Below are positions 9,913 through 19,665 of a stretch of DNA of 64,000 nt, in pieces. A program made the position numbers and the translations under genes. Source of the DNA: Stentor roeselii (Eukaryota; Ciliophora; Heterotrichea; Heterotrichida; Stentoridae); NCBI GenBank assembly GCA_006503475.1, contig RSEH01000070.1, forward strand, positions 1-64,000, written 5' to 3'. The notes under the pieces were generated by a model. The model had not been told where the DNA came from, did not search any database, and was given only the letters and a program-made list of their open reading frames with translations. Every line of letters starts with the position of its first letter. The first letter of the stretch is position 1.

Positions 9913-12900
9913 ATGAAAAAACAAGAAATCCTTTCAAAAAAAGTAAATCCACTAGAAAACAAAGCAGAGTACTACAAAACCGTCGGTGAAAAGGCAGCGA
10001 TTTACACATTCACAAAGAACTCCCTCTCCCACAAAAAGCTGAATTCAATCAGTCCCCCATCAAAACTTGTCTTCCAAAAAGAAGAAGTTCACCGTAAGTC
10101 CGATCTTGACATAACTCCCCTGCTGAGTCCTTTAAGCCGAGATATTTCCCATCTTCGCGACAAGTTCCACATTCCTCAATCATCTAAACTAAGTGAGATA
10201 CCGTCTGAGTTGAAACCTATGAAAAAGTTTAATGAAACAACTGAAACTTCTTATAAACAACAGTCACTTCCTTTTGTTTTTAAAGACTTTTCATCTGAAA
10301 TGTTGCAAAAAAATAACAGTACTGAACTTCCTAGTATTGAGAAGCTGCTTTTTGGTCCACCGACAGGAAGACAGGAAATCGTTCATCTGAAAAAGTGGTT
10401 TCAGTCAATGAAAGAAGACCCTAAATATGAAGAGAATGAAGAAAATAGAAGACTTTTACATATTCTCTGTAGTAAAGAACTTATCAAGCAAGTCTCGGTT
10501 CAATGTTTTGAACGCGGAGAGCTTTTACATGAAGTGATCGAGTATTTCATTGGAAAAATCGAAAAACACAAAGAAAATCTCGACGTCGCCTTAAAAAACA
10601 CAGCAAAACTCAAAAAAGTCATCATCGACGAGTTCAAACAACGAGAAGAAGATCTTCATGAAAAGGTGAAAAGACTTGAACTAGAGTGTCTCTTTTATCA
10701 AAAAGACATCAGCAGAAAAAACCAGGAAATTCTGAAAATCTCAGAAAATCTGGAAAAAGAACAAGAAAAAATCGAAGAGCTTAAAGTAAGGCTGGGAACT
10801 GACGACTTGAGTACATTTAAAGGTCTGAGAATGATGCACAAAAACACGCATATCACTTGGAAGACAAGAGACAGTCTTTTCACTTCAAACATCAACCTGA
10901 AAACCCGAGACGCTCTGAAGTTCGACGTTGAAACACAGACAGAAATTGTGACATATGCTAGAAAAATCCCGAAAATAGTACAAAGACGGAAATTTGTTGA
11001 TGAAGAATGCATGACAGTCAATATCAGTCAAGAAGAACTTGCTGTGACTCTTGAGGTGAACTCTGAAAGACCTTCTATTCAGGAAATGGATAATTCAGGA
11101 AGAGAGGTTTTTAACCCTGCAGGGGTTGAAAAGCAAAATAAAGAGGAAAATGTGCAAATTATTACTGTTTGTGACCAGGACTGTCAGACACCCTATGCCA
11201 TTGATTTCGCTTTTTATGATTATATCGAAGCTAATGTTGATAGAGACTCTTTCAGCCTTGAACCTGATGAAGAAGAGTCTTGGTCTAAAGAAGACTCGCT
11301 TTTTTCTGAATTTCCTTCTGAACTCATGAAAAATTCGAAAAGGTCTAAAAGAAAATCTTCTAGAATCAAAAAAATCAGTCCACGACTCTCGAATCGTGTG
11401 GAAGCGAGAAAAAACTCGAAAATCTTTGAAAAAAACAAGGAAAATGGACTTGAAACCATCGCTGATAAAAGCTCAGCTGAAGAAAACGCTCAGTTGGAAA
11501 ACATGGAAGATGAGATTAAAGAAGACAATTCTTTAAAAAAAAATCGGAAACCTTCTCGTTCAAGAAAAAACTCGAAAATTGAACCTAAAAACAAAAAAAC
11601 ACAAGAAAAAGAAGAAAAAATTGATAAAAAAAGAATTTTTAAAACTTTTTCCAGTGAATTCGAATCTGAAGACAAGTCAAAAAGAAGAAGGTCGAATATT
11701 CCTTTCAAGTTCCCTGACAGGGGCCAAAACAAGCCTTACTTCCGCAAGTCCACTTCAAACACTTCAGTCAGGGTCAGTGAGTTGCCGTCGCTTCCACAAA
11801 ATTTTAACGATTCAGGAAATCGAGATTCAGCCAACCCATCAACAACTCCTAAAAAGCCTTCAAAATCCAAGAATTCATCTCAATCTCCCAATAAAACCAC
11901 TCATCTTTTCAAAAAACTTCCAACAATCAGCATAAATGAACTTGAAAGTCACGCCGAAAATCAATATCTTGAAAAATCTCTCCAATCTGAAAACTCTTCA
12001 ACGGAACAAGACAAGAAATCAAAAAGGTCTTCATTATCAGCTTTTTCAGAAAATAACGAAAAAAATCAGGAATTTTTCAAAAAATCTTTAACTGCAAATT
12101 TTTTGAATCCTTCTGATTTGAAAGAAAATTCGTTTAAATATGAAGATCAGGAAAAAAAATCTATCAGTTCGAGGACGATTTCGATGAATAGTAAAGAAAT
12201 GGAAGAAGAAGATGAAAGTTTTGATGAGTTTTCAGAAAATCTTGAAAATCTTGAAAATCCTGAAAATCTTGAAAATGAAAATTTTGAAAAACTTGGAATT
12301 AATGAAAATTTGGAAGATGTGAAAAAAGATAGGATTAGGAAGATTACGAAGAAAAATTCTCTTAATCATTTAACTGAGTTTGCTTTGTTTCAGTTCAACC
12401 GCAAAGGGATTTTAAAAGATATGCAAAAGAAAAATCCTGCGAAAAAACTTGTGGTTGGATTACTTACGAAAAAAGAAAATTGGTTTAAAAAACGAGCTAC
12501 TATTAGCAGAAAAATGGTGAATAAAACAATTTCAGGGGTTTACTTGTCTTATTATTCGAAACCTGATAAGTCTGAATCACTTTCAGAGCATTTATACGAC
12601 GAGTTCATAGGAAAGTACGGGATCAACAAAGTAGCAAATCGTAAGTTCACCGAGTTCATTTCATCTCTTCTCTCCTGCGAGGATTCAACTCGTGCAAGAA
12701 CCTTTTTAAGATTTATCGGATGTGGAGCCCTAATCAACTCCAGCAATTTTTCAGAAGAAACTCTTATCTTCTACATAAATTCGCTAGTTTACATGATAAA
12801 CTCAAAAGTTGGTATCACAACCTACGACGAAACCCAAGACAAGATAATGTTCCCGACAGCCCGAGCAGTTGAATGTGCGAAAGAAAAACTATCCAATTTC

Positions 12901-13515
12901 GACAAAAACATCTTGAATCGCGTTCTTCAAAAGCTAGAAAAAACCAAAATCACAGATCCAAAAAAAATAAACTATTCAGGACTAATCGAAGGCGAAATGT
13001 TTTTAGAAACCTTAGCCGAGGTCTTTGAAAACATTCGAAATCACATCATAAGCGGAGTGGAACTTGTACTGGGAGCTGTAAAATACCAGGAAAATCTGGA
13101 AAAGATTGAAAAATACGAAGCGACCATCATTTTTAAAGAACTTTGTCCTGTTAAAGTAGAGGAACTTGAACAGTTTTATATTGGAAAAGATTTTGTAAGT
13201 CTTTCCTCGTTTATCAGCTTCTGTATTGAAAAAAGTGTTCTGAACATCAACCAAATCTTTGCTGTTGTTCCTAATGAAAAGCTTAGCATTGAAGAAGTAT
13301 GGAATACTGTCAAGTCTGGCACTGAAGGGCTTTATATGGCTCTTGATGAGATCAAAGCTAGAAAATCTCTGGCTTTTATTGAACCTCAAGGCTTTTGGGA
13401 AGAAAAACTGGAGAAACTTTTGAGAGGAGTCAGTGAAAGAGAAACTTATGAAACTTGCTTGGCTTATAAAATTTTTAGCAGCGAAATTATGAGACTTAAG
13501 AGCCAGGCTTCGTAA
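9913..13515 (+). CDS. Axonemal dynein light chain (p28/DNALI1) domain protein, AXDND1-like
   Basis: About 1200 residues when started at 9913. Residues about 149-297 resemble the p28/DNALI1 domain: PTGRQE, then KELIKQVSVQCFERGELLHEV, which matches the family pattern ELIRQV..NC.ERG.LL, followed by a long coiled coil. Large multidomain proteins with this domain (AXDND1) occur in ciliated eukaryotes and are linked to the axoneme. A low-complexity Lys/Ser/Glu-rich linker follows (roughly 430-815), including a run of ENLEN repeats. Residues about 820-1200 form an ordered helical domain that I cannot assign. Axonemal location is inferred from the domain. Confidence 0.72.
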   Translation: MKKQEILSKKVNPLENKAEYYKTVGEKAAIYTFTKNSLSHKKLNSISPPSKLVFQKEEVHRKSDLDITPLLSPLSRDISHLRDKFHIPQSSKLSEIPSELKPMKKFNETTETSYKQQSLPFVFKDFSSEMLQKNNSTELPSIEKLLFGPPTGRQEIVHLKKWFQSMKEDPKYEENEENRRLLHILCSKELIKQVSVQCFERGELLHEVIEYFIGKIEKHKENLDVALKNTAKLKKVIIDEFKQREEDLHEKVKRLELECLFYQKDISRKNQEILKISENLEKEQEKIEELKVRLGTDDLSTFKGLRMMHKNTHITWKTRDSLFTSNINLKTRDALKFDVETQTEIVTYARKIPKIVQRRKFVDEECMTVNISQEELAVTLEVNSERPSIQEMDNSGREVFNPAGVEKQNKEENVQIITVCDQDCQTPYAIDFAFYDYIEANVDRDSFSLEPDEEESWSKEDSLFSEFPSELMKNSKRSKRKSSRIKKISPRLSNRVEARKNSKIFEKNKENGLETIADKSSAEENAQLENMEDEIKEDNSLKKNRKPSRSRKNSKIEPKNKKTQEKEEKIDKKRIFKTFSSEFESEDKSKRRRSNIPFKFPDRGQNKPYFRKSTSNTSVRVSELPSLPQNFNDSGNRDSANPSTTPKKPSKSKNSSQSPNKTTHLFKKLPTISINELESHAENQYLEKSLQSENSSTEQDKKSKRSSLSAFSENNEKNQEFFKKSLTANFLNPSDLKENSFKYEDQEKKSISSRTISMNSKEMEEEDESFDEFSENLENLENPENLENENFEKLGINENLEDVKKDRIRKITKKNSLNHLTEFALFQFNRKGILKDMQKKNPAKKLVVGLLTKKENWFKKRATISRKMVNKTISGVYLSYYSKPDKSESLSEHLYDEFIGKYGINKVANRKFTEFISSLLSCEDSTRARTFLRFIGCGALINSSNFSEETLIFYINSLVYMINSKVGITTYDETQDKIMFPTARAVECAKEKLSNFDKNILNRVLQKLEKTKITDPKKINYSGLIEGEMFLETLAEVFENIRNHIISGVELVLGAVKYQENLEKIEKYEATIIFKELCPVKVEELEQFYIGKDFVSLSSFISFCIEKSVLNINQIFAVVPNEKLSIEEVWNTVKSGTEGLYMALDEIKARKSLAFIEPQGFWEEKLEKLLRGVSERETYETCLAYKIFSSEIMRLKSQAS

Positions 13516-13538
13516 AATAATAGAAATTTTGTTTTATA

Positions 13539-14702
13539 ATGATATTTTTGTTGGTTGTACTTGTTGCATCGGGTAAGCTACTTTCAGTGGTTGAAATCGC
13601 TAGACATGGGGCCAGGAATACTTTGGTTCGCTTCCCTTGGGATAGTTTTGAATGGGAAGTACCACCGGCTGAGATGACTCGTGATGGTACCGTCCAACAT
13701 TACCTAATAGGCAGAGAACTGAGAAGCAGATACGTCAATAAAGACTCAAATATTCCAGGGTCTTATAACTTATCTCGAGTATTCATTCGAAGTACTGACG
13801 TTTCTCGTACTTTCCTCAGTGTCCAAGCCCAAATGTTCGGATTTTTCAATCAAGGTCCTACTTTGATGGTGCCAAGTAACAAGTTCAACATTCTCCCACC
13901 ATTCGAAGTGCCTGACGTCGAGAAAACAATAGAAAAATTGCAAGATTTCGCACTTCCTCACCAGTTCCAACCTGTTTCAATCCTCGTGGAAGACATCGAA
14001 AGTGACCTGGTCCTAGCTGCTTATTACAAATCTTGTCCTAGGGTCGCAGAGTTGATAAGTGAGACTGAAAACGAAGAAGTTTACTTGAAAAAAAAGGAAA
14101 ATTACGAGAAAAATACCAAAAAAGAACTGGAAAAAAATTTAAATGTTAGTTCAATCGAGTTTAATGAAGTTGCCTGGACTGCTGATGGACTTGAGTGCTT
14201 AAAATTTGCAGGATTTGATACCACCAAGATTATTCAAGAGAAGATGTATCAAGAGATTATTGGAATCAGGAACTATACAAATTCATATCTTTTTGATAAG
14301 CTTGAAGCGAGAAATTTAGCTTTTTCTGAACTTTTTATCGAGATTTTACAGACTTTCCAAGATGTCGCGGCTAAGAAAAGTGAAAAGTTTTTATCGGTTT
14401 ATATGTCGCATGATACTCATATTGTGGGACTTTTGAAACTTTTTGGGGTTTATGATGGAACCAATCCAAGTTTTGCATCTGTTGTTTTGATGGAACTTCA
14501 TGAAGAAAATGGGAATTTATTTGTTAAAATGTTTTATAATGACCAGCAATTAACTACTGGCTTCTGTGATTTGAAGTGTCCTTTGGAGAAATTTAAGGAT
14601 TTCGTTAATTCTTGGGCTGTTTCTGATGTTAAAACTGCTTGTGTTAGGAAAGGCACTAGAAATTTGGTCGTAGAGAATATGAATTATCATTATTTGACTT
14701 AG
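13539..14702 (+). CDS. Secreted or lysosomal histidine acid phosphatase
   Basis: Branch-2 histidine phosphatase that hydrolyses phosphomonoesters in acid compartments. The N-terminus is a signal peptide (MIFLLVVLVASG). The catalytic RHGAR box is at residues 22-26 and the general-acid SHDTH motif is near residue 289, correctly spaced. 387 residues is the usual size. No C-terminal membrane anchor is visible, so it is probably soluble in lysosomes or food vacuoles, or secreted. A possible 15-nt intron at 13573-13587 is in frame; I keep it as coding because KLLSVVEIARHGAR matches the first strand of the fold well. Confidence 0.85.
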   Translation: MIFLLVVLVASGKLLSVVEIARHGARNTLVRFPWDSFEWEVPPAEMTRDGTVQHYLIGRELRSRYVNKDSNIPGSYNLSRVFIRSTDVSRTFLSVQAQMFGFFNQGPTLMVPSNKFNILPPFEVPDVEKTIEKLQDFALPHQFQPVSILVEDIESDLVLAAYYKSCPRVAELISETENEEVYLKKKENYEKNTKKELEKNLNVSSIEFNEVAWTADGLECLKFAGFDTTKIIQEKMYQEIIGIRNYTNSYLFDKLEARNLAFSELFIEILQTFQDVAAKKSEKFLSVYMSHDTHIVGLLKLFGVYDGTNPSFASVVLMELHEENGNLFVKMFYNDQQLTTGFCDLKCPLEKFKDFVNSWAVSDVKTACVRKGTRNLVVENMNYHYLT

Positions 14703-15084
14703 TTTAGTGTTAAGATAATTATGAGATCGAAAATTTATGGAAGTTAAGGCTTATTTATAAAGGTGATATTACTAATTTGAATCATCATCAAATTCATAAG
14801 GGATATATTTATTTTAAGAATCTTGATTAAAATGTTAAGACTTCTTTTTCATACCCTTAATCAAAAGAAACTCAAGAACGTGAAAGATTTTTAAAAGATT
14901 TTTTGAATATGGGAATTAGAAAACTAGCTCAAAATAGTTTCAAGGTATCTTTAAGCCTTCTTTATATATTATCGTAAACCAAATCATGAATTCGTATTAA
15001 CGTTTACATAATTGAAAGAAATTAATCTCACCACTAAAAATTTCTTCAAGACTTTTAAGATATTGACCTTACTTTATACTCAAA
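14703..15084. other. Convergent intergenic gap
   Basis: AT-rich spacer between the phosphatase and a small minus-strand gene. No coding frame, repeat or RNA gene seen. Confidence 0.6.
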
Positions 15085-15309
15085 TTATTCAATTTCATCT
15101 ATCATAGCATAAATGCTTGGATCATCTGAGATTCTTCTCTTATTATTATCAGTTTGAACAGGTATCAAGCTGCATTCCCTCAACGAGAATTCGGAAACCT
15201 CTTCATTGTTGTTTGGGATAGCTTCTTCAGTTTTCTTAACATTCTGATCTTTATTCACAGCAACAGCAACAATAACATCTTCTCTCGGCCTCGAGTTACG
15301 ACAGCCCAT
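15085..15309 (-). CDS. Small protein with N-terminal MGC lipidation motif
   Basis: 74 residues beginning MGCRNSRPRE. Gly2 with Cys3 and a following basic patch is the classic pattern for dual N-myristoylation and palmitoylation, so it is probably held at a membrane. The rest is polar with no known domain. Its start is 33 nt from the divergent start of the voltage-sensor/pseudo-cyclase gene, and a second small protein of the same type follows that gene (17817). The small size lowers certainty, but the codon texture and lipidation motif support a real gene. Confidence 0.55.
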   Translation of the reverse strand: MGCRNSRPREDVIVAVAVNKDQNVKKTEEAIPNNNEEVSEFSLRECSLIPVQTDNNKRRISDDPSIYAMIDEIE

Positions 15310-15342
15310 AATTATATTCCTAAATCAAACAAATAATCCAAA
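15310..15342. promoter_or_regulatory. 33-bp bidirectional promoter gap
   Basis: Gap between the starts of the small MGC protein (minus) and the voltage-sensor/pseudo-cyclase gene (plus). Shared control of the two is possible. Confidence 0.4.
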
Positions 15343-17700
15343 ATGATGAGCAAGCACAAAGTATCTCCCTTCGACAGCCTAGGAAACCATTCAAAATCCG
15401 AGAAAGTCCGAAGAAAAATCCAAGAAATAATCGACGGAAAGGTGGTAGCAGTAATAATGGGAATCGTGACTCTCTGGGTGTTATTCGGTGACGATTTGCG
15501 ACTGTTACTGACATCAAAATCCGCAGACACCGCTTTTTTCGCGACTTTTTTTATCTGCCTGATTCTTTTCATCATAGAAATCGTGGGAAACAGCATTTTT
15601 TTGCAAGATTACAAGTTTACATTCTTCTTCTGGCTTGACGTGGTAGCAACAATATCTCTAATCCCAGACATTCCAATCATTTTCGAGCCTTTTCTGCTGT
15701 TATTCGGAGTCGAGCTATACAAAGTGTCAGTCGACTACTCAACATCTTCAGAGCGTAACACCCTGTCAGAGTCTTACGTGACGCGGGGAATCCAGACAAT
15801 CCGATACATTCGACTAGTGCGAATAGTAAAGCTTTACAAGTACTTCACAAAGAAGAAAGCAGAAGACCCTAACACCCAGAGTGTCTCTTCCTCAATGGAT
15901 GCTGAGGTGTTAGGAAAGAAGTTGAGTGACATTACAACTCGAAGAGTCATCATCGGAGTTTTAGCTCTTCTTCTTTTGCTTCCTTTGCTGCAGGTGAAGA
16001 CAGTGGACAATGCGAAGTACTACGGCCTTCAACAGATTTATTGGATTGGCACTCCTGAGATTGATGAGTCACTTGCTGATCCTTATGTTTTTTCTATGAC
16101 TGAAGCAGGCTGGAACTACACTATTGTCAGATACTCTAAGAATAGTGAAACCTCTGAAGGCTCAGGCGTCAAATACCCCCTGCTTTGGCTTCATGTCCCC
16201 AGCAGGACCCGCGAAGGCGAACTTCATGACGTGGAAGAAGCGACTGACCCGATCACTGGAAAGGTCTGGAAACAAGACGACAAATGCACAGGAAAAAGCG
16301 TTCCGAGTGACTGTGACTTAAGAGATGAAGAAATGAGAATCATCACCTACGGTCCCAACAACTGTGAACCGACTGGGTGTAAGAAAGTAAAAGCCTTTGC
16401 CAGGTTTAACATGCAGAAGTTCACTCGAGAACAAGCAGTGATGAGCATTGCTATTACTTGCTTCGTTGGATTCATACTCGCTGTTGCCAGCTTCACCTTC
16501 GCTAGAGACACTCAAGTCATTGTTATTCGACCTGTCAACAAAATGGTCGCCATCATTCGAGGACTGGCGAAAGAACCTCTCAAGTCAGAAGAAGTGACTC
16601 CAAAGAAATCACATGAAAAAGGCTCGATACTTGAAGAAACTATCGATAAAATTGGAATTCTTCTTAAAATCAACTTCGGGACTCGTGGTTCAAGTATCAT
16701 GTCAGAACTACTCGCAAATGACATGCCTTTCAAAAGTGATAAAATCAAAGGAAATAAACATTACTGCATAATTTCAATAGTGAAAATTCAAGACTCTGCT
16801 CAAATCATCGAGTGTCTAGCAGAAGAAGTTCTAGTCTTCATCAACAAAATCGCGAAAATCGTTCATTGCTGTGCAAATCGCTGGGAAGGCCACATCTGTC
16901 GAAATGACATGAGCGGCTTTTTGATGTTATGGGATGAGAACAAGACATGTGAAGCGCTAGTAGCGCTGATTAAGACTTATGCGGAGCTTCACAGAGCCAA
17001 TGACATCATGGCTTACAAGAGCAACCCGAAGATTTCCGGAAAATTTCAAAGCAACAATTACATGGTCGACCTTCAGATGTCTGCCCACGTCGGCGAAATC
17101 ATTGAAGGGCCGATAGGCTCGAATATAAAAATAATGCCGGACTATATAGGACCCAGCATCTCTCTGGCAAAGAAAGTCCAGTCCTTAAACAGCTTTTACG
17201 AAACGAACCTTCTGATGACTGACAGTTTTTACAGCTCTTTGCCGCCACATGGGCAAAAAGGTTGCCGAAAAATCGACAATGTTCAGATTGCAGGACACTT
17301 CGACCCTATTGAACTTTACACCTTTGATCTTAGTGAAGTCAACCTGCCAGATGTGAAAAGATTGAACATGAATGACGAGGAGTATAAAATTGACAATAGG
17401 AAACCTGGAGACCCCGTATATGACGGTGGATATGAGTTTAAGGACTATGAAGCTCAAGACTTGTTTGGAACGGATAATGATATTGTTACAATGACGAAAA
17501 CGGCTTCTGTCATTGATGCGAAATTCAGCCAGGGACTCGAACTTTACCTCAACGGCTCTTGGGTCGAGGCTTATAAGGTCCTTGACTTGACTCTTGAAGA
17601 CCGCCCGGCTTATGGTCCTATCAAGGCTATCAAGAAGTTTATTGAAAGTTATAACCAAAAAGCACCTGAAGACTGGCAAGGAATTCGAATTATAAATTAA
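15343..17700 (+). CDS. Voltage-sensor membrane protein with degenerate class III cyclase domain
   Basis: 785 residues. Residues about 35-170 look like a four-helix voltage sensor, with an S4-like helix at 147-168 carrying regularly spaced Arg/Lys (IRYIRLVRIVKLYK). A further membrane segment (about 201-218), a roughly 150-residue extracellular loop, another membrane helix (about 372-395) and a HAMP-like linker (RPVNKMVAIIRGLAKEP) lead into a cyclase homology domain (about 470-640). Key residues are missing: the first metal Asp (family FAD-I) is Lys481 (ISIVKI), and the family GDTVNLAAR appears as GPSISLAKK, losing the catalytic Asn and Arg. The scaffold (HVGEIIEGPIGS) remains. The tail with EGL/ELYLNGSW...RPAYGPI...DWQGIR resembles that of other alveolate cyclases. 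It is probably a voltage-responsive regulator or a partner of an active cyclase rather than an enzyme. Confidence 0.75.
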   Translation: MMSKHKVSPFDSLGNHSKSEKVRRKIQEIIDGKVVAVIMGIVTLWVLFGDDLRLLLTSKSADTAFFATFFICLILFIIEIVGNSIFLQDYKFTFFFWLDVVATISLIPDIPIIFEPFLLLFGVELYKVSVDYSTSSERNTLSESYVTRGIQTIRYIRLVRIVKLYKYFTKKKAEDPNTQSVSSSMDAEVLGKKLSDITTRRVIIGVLALLLLLPLLQVKTVDNAKYYGLQQIYWIGTPEIDESLADPYVFSMTEAGWNYTIVRYSKNSETSEGSGVKYPLLWLHVPSRTREGELHDVEEATDPITGKVWKQDDKCTGKSVPSDCDLRDEEMRIITYGPNNCEPTGCKKVKAFARFNMQKFTREQAVMSIAITCFVGFILAVASFTFARDTQVIVIRPVNKMVAIIRGLAKEPLKSEEVTPKKSHEKGSILEETIDKIGILLKINFGTRGSSIMSELLANDMPFKSDKIKGNKHYCIISIVKIQDSAQIIECLAEEVLVFINKIAKIVHCCANRWEGHICRNDMSGFLMLWDENKTCEALVALIKTYAELHRANDIMAYKSNPKISGKFQSNNYMVDLQMSAHVGEIIEGPIGSNIKIMPDYIGPSISLAKKVQSLNSFYETNLLMTDSFYSSLPPHGQKGCRKIDNVQIAGHFDPIELYTFDLSEVNLPDVKRLNMNDEEYKIDNRKPGDPVYDGGYEFKDYEAQDLFGTDNDIVTMTKTASVIDAKFSQGLELYLNGSWVEAYKVLDLTLEDRPAYGPIKAIKKFIESYNQKAPEDWQGIRIIN

Positions 17701-17816
17701 TTAGGAAAAATCTTGGAGAAAATGTATTTTTTCAGATTATTGGAAGTTTTAAGTTGGATTTTTTTAGGATTAAAGATCCAGTGTTAATTGATTATAAGAT
17801 TTGCTTTTATTTGATA

Positions 17817-18038
17817 ATGGGAAATTGCAACAAGCAAGAACAAGGCTCCAAGCCTAGTAAAAAGAAAGAGTCTCAGAAAGAACCTGTTGGAAATATTGTT
17901 GTTATGACCTTTGCAGGGCAGAACTATGTGGATTTGTGTCTTGTTGAAAGCCAGCCTCCTACTTTTTCAGATCCGAAGTACTTTAGGGAATCTCATGTTG
18001 AAATCTCCACCGTGAGTGATACAAGTATTCATAAATAG
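17817..18038 (+). CDS. Small protein with N-terminal MGNC lipidation motif
   Basis: 73 residues starting at the ATG of 17817 (MGNCNKQEQG), the first in-frame ATG with the right N-terminus; the open frame extends upstream to 17754 but lacks a better start. Gly2, Cys4 and a lysine-rich stretch (SKKKES) predict myristoylation plus palmitoylation. The remainder has no known domain. It lies 116 nt after the voltage-sensor/pseudo-cyclase gene, and its partner of similar type lies just before that gene. Confidence 0.5.
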   Translation: MGNCNKQEQGSKPSKKKESQKEPVGNIVVMTFAGQNYVDLCLVESQPPTFSDPKYFRESHVEISTVSDTSIHK

Positions 18039-18394
18039 CTTGGATCGTATATACTAATTTAATGACTGGGTTTAGGAATGAAGATTTTTACATGGTCAAA
18101 GAATCAACAAAAAGTTTAGAAATGATTTTAGTTTAAATAGTGAAGGGTTTATTTGTTTCAGATTTAGAGGGTTTGTTTGGAAATTAGCTTGAGGCTTCAG
18201 GGAATAATGCTCCATCAGTCTTCCCAGTCTCCCCCATTCCAAATAAAATTACTTCAACCAAGATCACCAAAATTCCAATCCTCTTTCCATTCTATCTAAA
18301 AAATTTTCAAATATCCAAAACAACCTAAAACCCCTAAACAAATTTCAAACAATCCTAAACTAGACCTAAAGAGTTTCTTAGCAGTTATTAAAAT
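18039..18394. promoter_or_regulatory. Intergenic gap with G-poor tract before EFHB
   Basis: The last 165 bases or so before the EFHB start contain very few G on the coding strand and are rich in C and A, a texture repeated upstream of several genes in this window. No gene or repeat seen. Confidence 0.4.
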
Positions 18395-19654
18395 ATGAGC
18401 AACATGGGAAGATTCAGAGACAGGAACCCCGGAGTTCGTCCAGCCGGAGTAGTGACAACAATCCCAGACGACAGCACCGAGGCCTGCATAAAGCCTCCAG
18501 CGCCACGAGAGTCGACTCCAGATCACATAAAAAAATACCGAAAATCCTTTAATGACGAGCCAGGCATGAAGCAGATCCATTACGGCATCGTGAACGACCC
18601 ACTTCCTCCAGATATCTTCACCTACGGCAAAAAGACCTACAACTCTGACCACGTCCATCAGGTGATTGCGCCAAACCGAAGCACTAGTCTAGCAGAATAC
18701 GAAAAACAGCTAAAAGAACAGAAATACGCTTCAAGTATCAAAGAACCACTTGCAAAAAGCTATGAAAGAGGATATCAATACCCAGGAGAAGTCCATAGCC
18801 AAGACTTCAAATTCGGTCAGCAGACTGTTCCAAGTGAAAGTGCTAAAATCCTTATTTTCCCTCCAAATGGCAGAAGAATAGAAGAACCTGACGTTCGCCA
18901 ACTTTACTACAAGTCTCATGGAGTCACGGAAGCTGGAGAACAAATGACTCGTAATTATAACTGGCCTGTTGATAAAAATGCTCACAGGTTCGGCATGCCC
19001 GACCCTGTCGAGATTAGCGGGGTGGCCATGGCTTTACACCCTGAAAGTTTCGGCGGCGTTCATCCGAAAACAGAGATAATAAAAAAAACAGTTGAGGACT
19101 TCAGAAATGTAAACTCGGAAGAACTTGGCAAGTCGAAAAATCTGGGAACGGGAAAGTCGAACCCTGAACCTGATAGAGTTTTTGGAGTCGCTACTTATAA
19201 AGAACCTTGGGATGCAGGACAGTGTATTAAAGGAACTCCTAGGCCTGAGCAATTACAACCGGATAGGGATCTGGGAAAGTCAACACGATTTGGATTTAGA
19301 AATACGGTCAAAGATGGAGATGAAAGTCGACAGTTTGGAGTTCCTACTATTCGAAGTGATATTGTTAAGAAAGATTTTAAGTCAGTTGCTGATCCGAATA
19401 ATTATGGAGATGAAGCTTCTGTTGTTCAGTTGCTATATCCTGACTTTTGGCTTAGGTATGGACTTACTGCTGTGGAATTCTCGAGACAAAGAGATTTGGA
19501 AGATATTCGCAGCTTGTTTGAAGCTATTGGACAGCCGATTGGTAAAGGTAAAGCGATAACTGTTAGTCAGAAGGCTTTTGATCTCTTTGGAGTTGTTTCT
19601 CTTGAAAGTTTCTTGCACGGTCTAAGGTGGTACGAGTCCCGAGGAATAGTATAG
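18395..19654 (+). CDS. EFHB: EFHB/CFAP21-like doublet microtubule inner protein
   Basis: CFAP21/EFHB binds the inner wall of ciliary doublet microtubules near the inner junction. The 419-residue protein carries the family's repeated short blocks: HYGIVNDPLPPDIFTYGKKT, repeated RFG / FGV-x-T boxes (KNAHRFGMPDPVEISG, DRVFGVATYKEPWDAG, TRFGFRNTV, RQFGVPTIR), each anchoring a segment along the microtubule wall. The C-terminal 90 residues (about 330-419) form the EF-hand-like helical domain. It is shorter than vertebrate EFHB, as in other protists. Arrangement and motifs make the call firm; calcium binding cannot be judged by eye. Confidence 0.82.
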   Translation: MSNMGRFRDRNPGVRPAGVVTTIPDDSTEACIKPPAPRESTPDHIKKYRKSFNDEPGMKQIHYGIVNDPLPPDIFTYGKKTYNSDHVHQVIAPNRSTSLAEYEKQLKEQKYASSIKEPLAKSYERGYQYPGEVHSQDFKFGQQTVPSESAKILIFPPNGRRIEEPDVRQLYYKSHGVTEAGEQMTRNYNWPVDKNAHRFGMPDPVEISGVAMALHPESFGGVHPKTEIIKKTVEDFRNVNSEELGKSKNLGTGKSNPEPDRVFGVATYKEPWDAGQCIKGTPRPEQLQPDRDLGKSTRFGFRNTVKDGDESRQFGVPTIRSDIVKKDFKSVADPNNYGDEASVVQLLYPDFWLRYGLTAVEFSRQRDLEDIRSLFEAIGQPIGKGKAITVSQKAFDLFGVVSLESFLHGLRWYESRGIV

Positions 19655-19665
19655 AATAAATAATT

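Noticed and set aside
13573-13587. GTAAGCTACTTTCAG, a possible 15-nt intron in the acid phosphatase.
   Set aside because: It lacks the A near position 10-11 seen in the three proven introns, and the retained residues KLLSV fit the first strand before RHGAR.
17754-17816. N-terminal extension of the small MGNC protein.
   Set aside because: The extension lies in AT-rich spacer texture and would bury the lipidation motif that begins exactly at the ATG of 17817.
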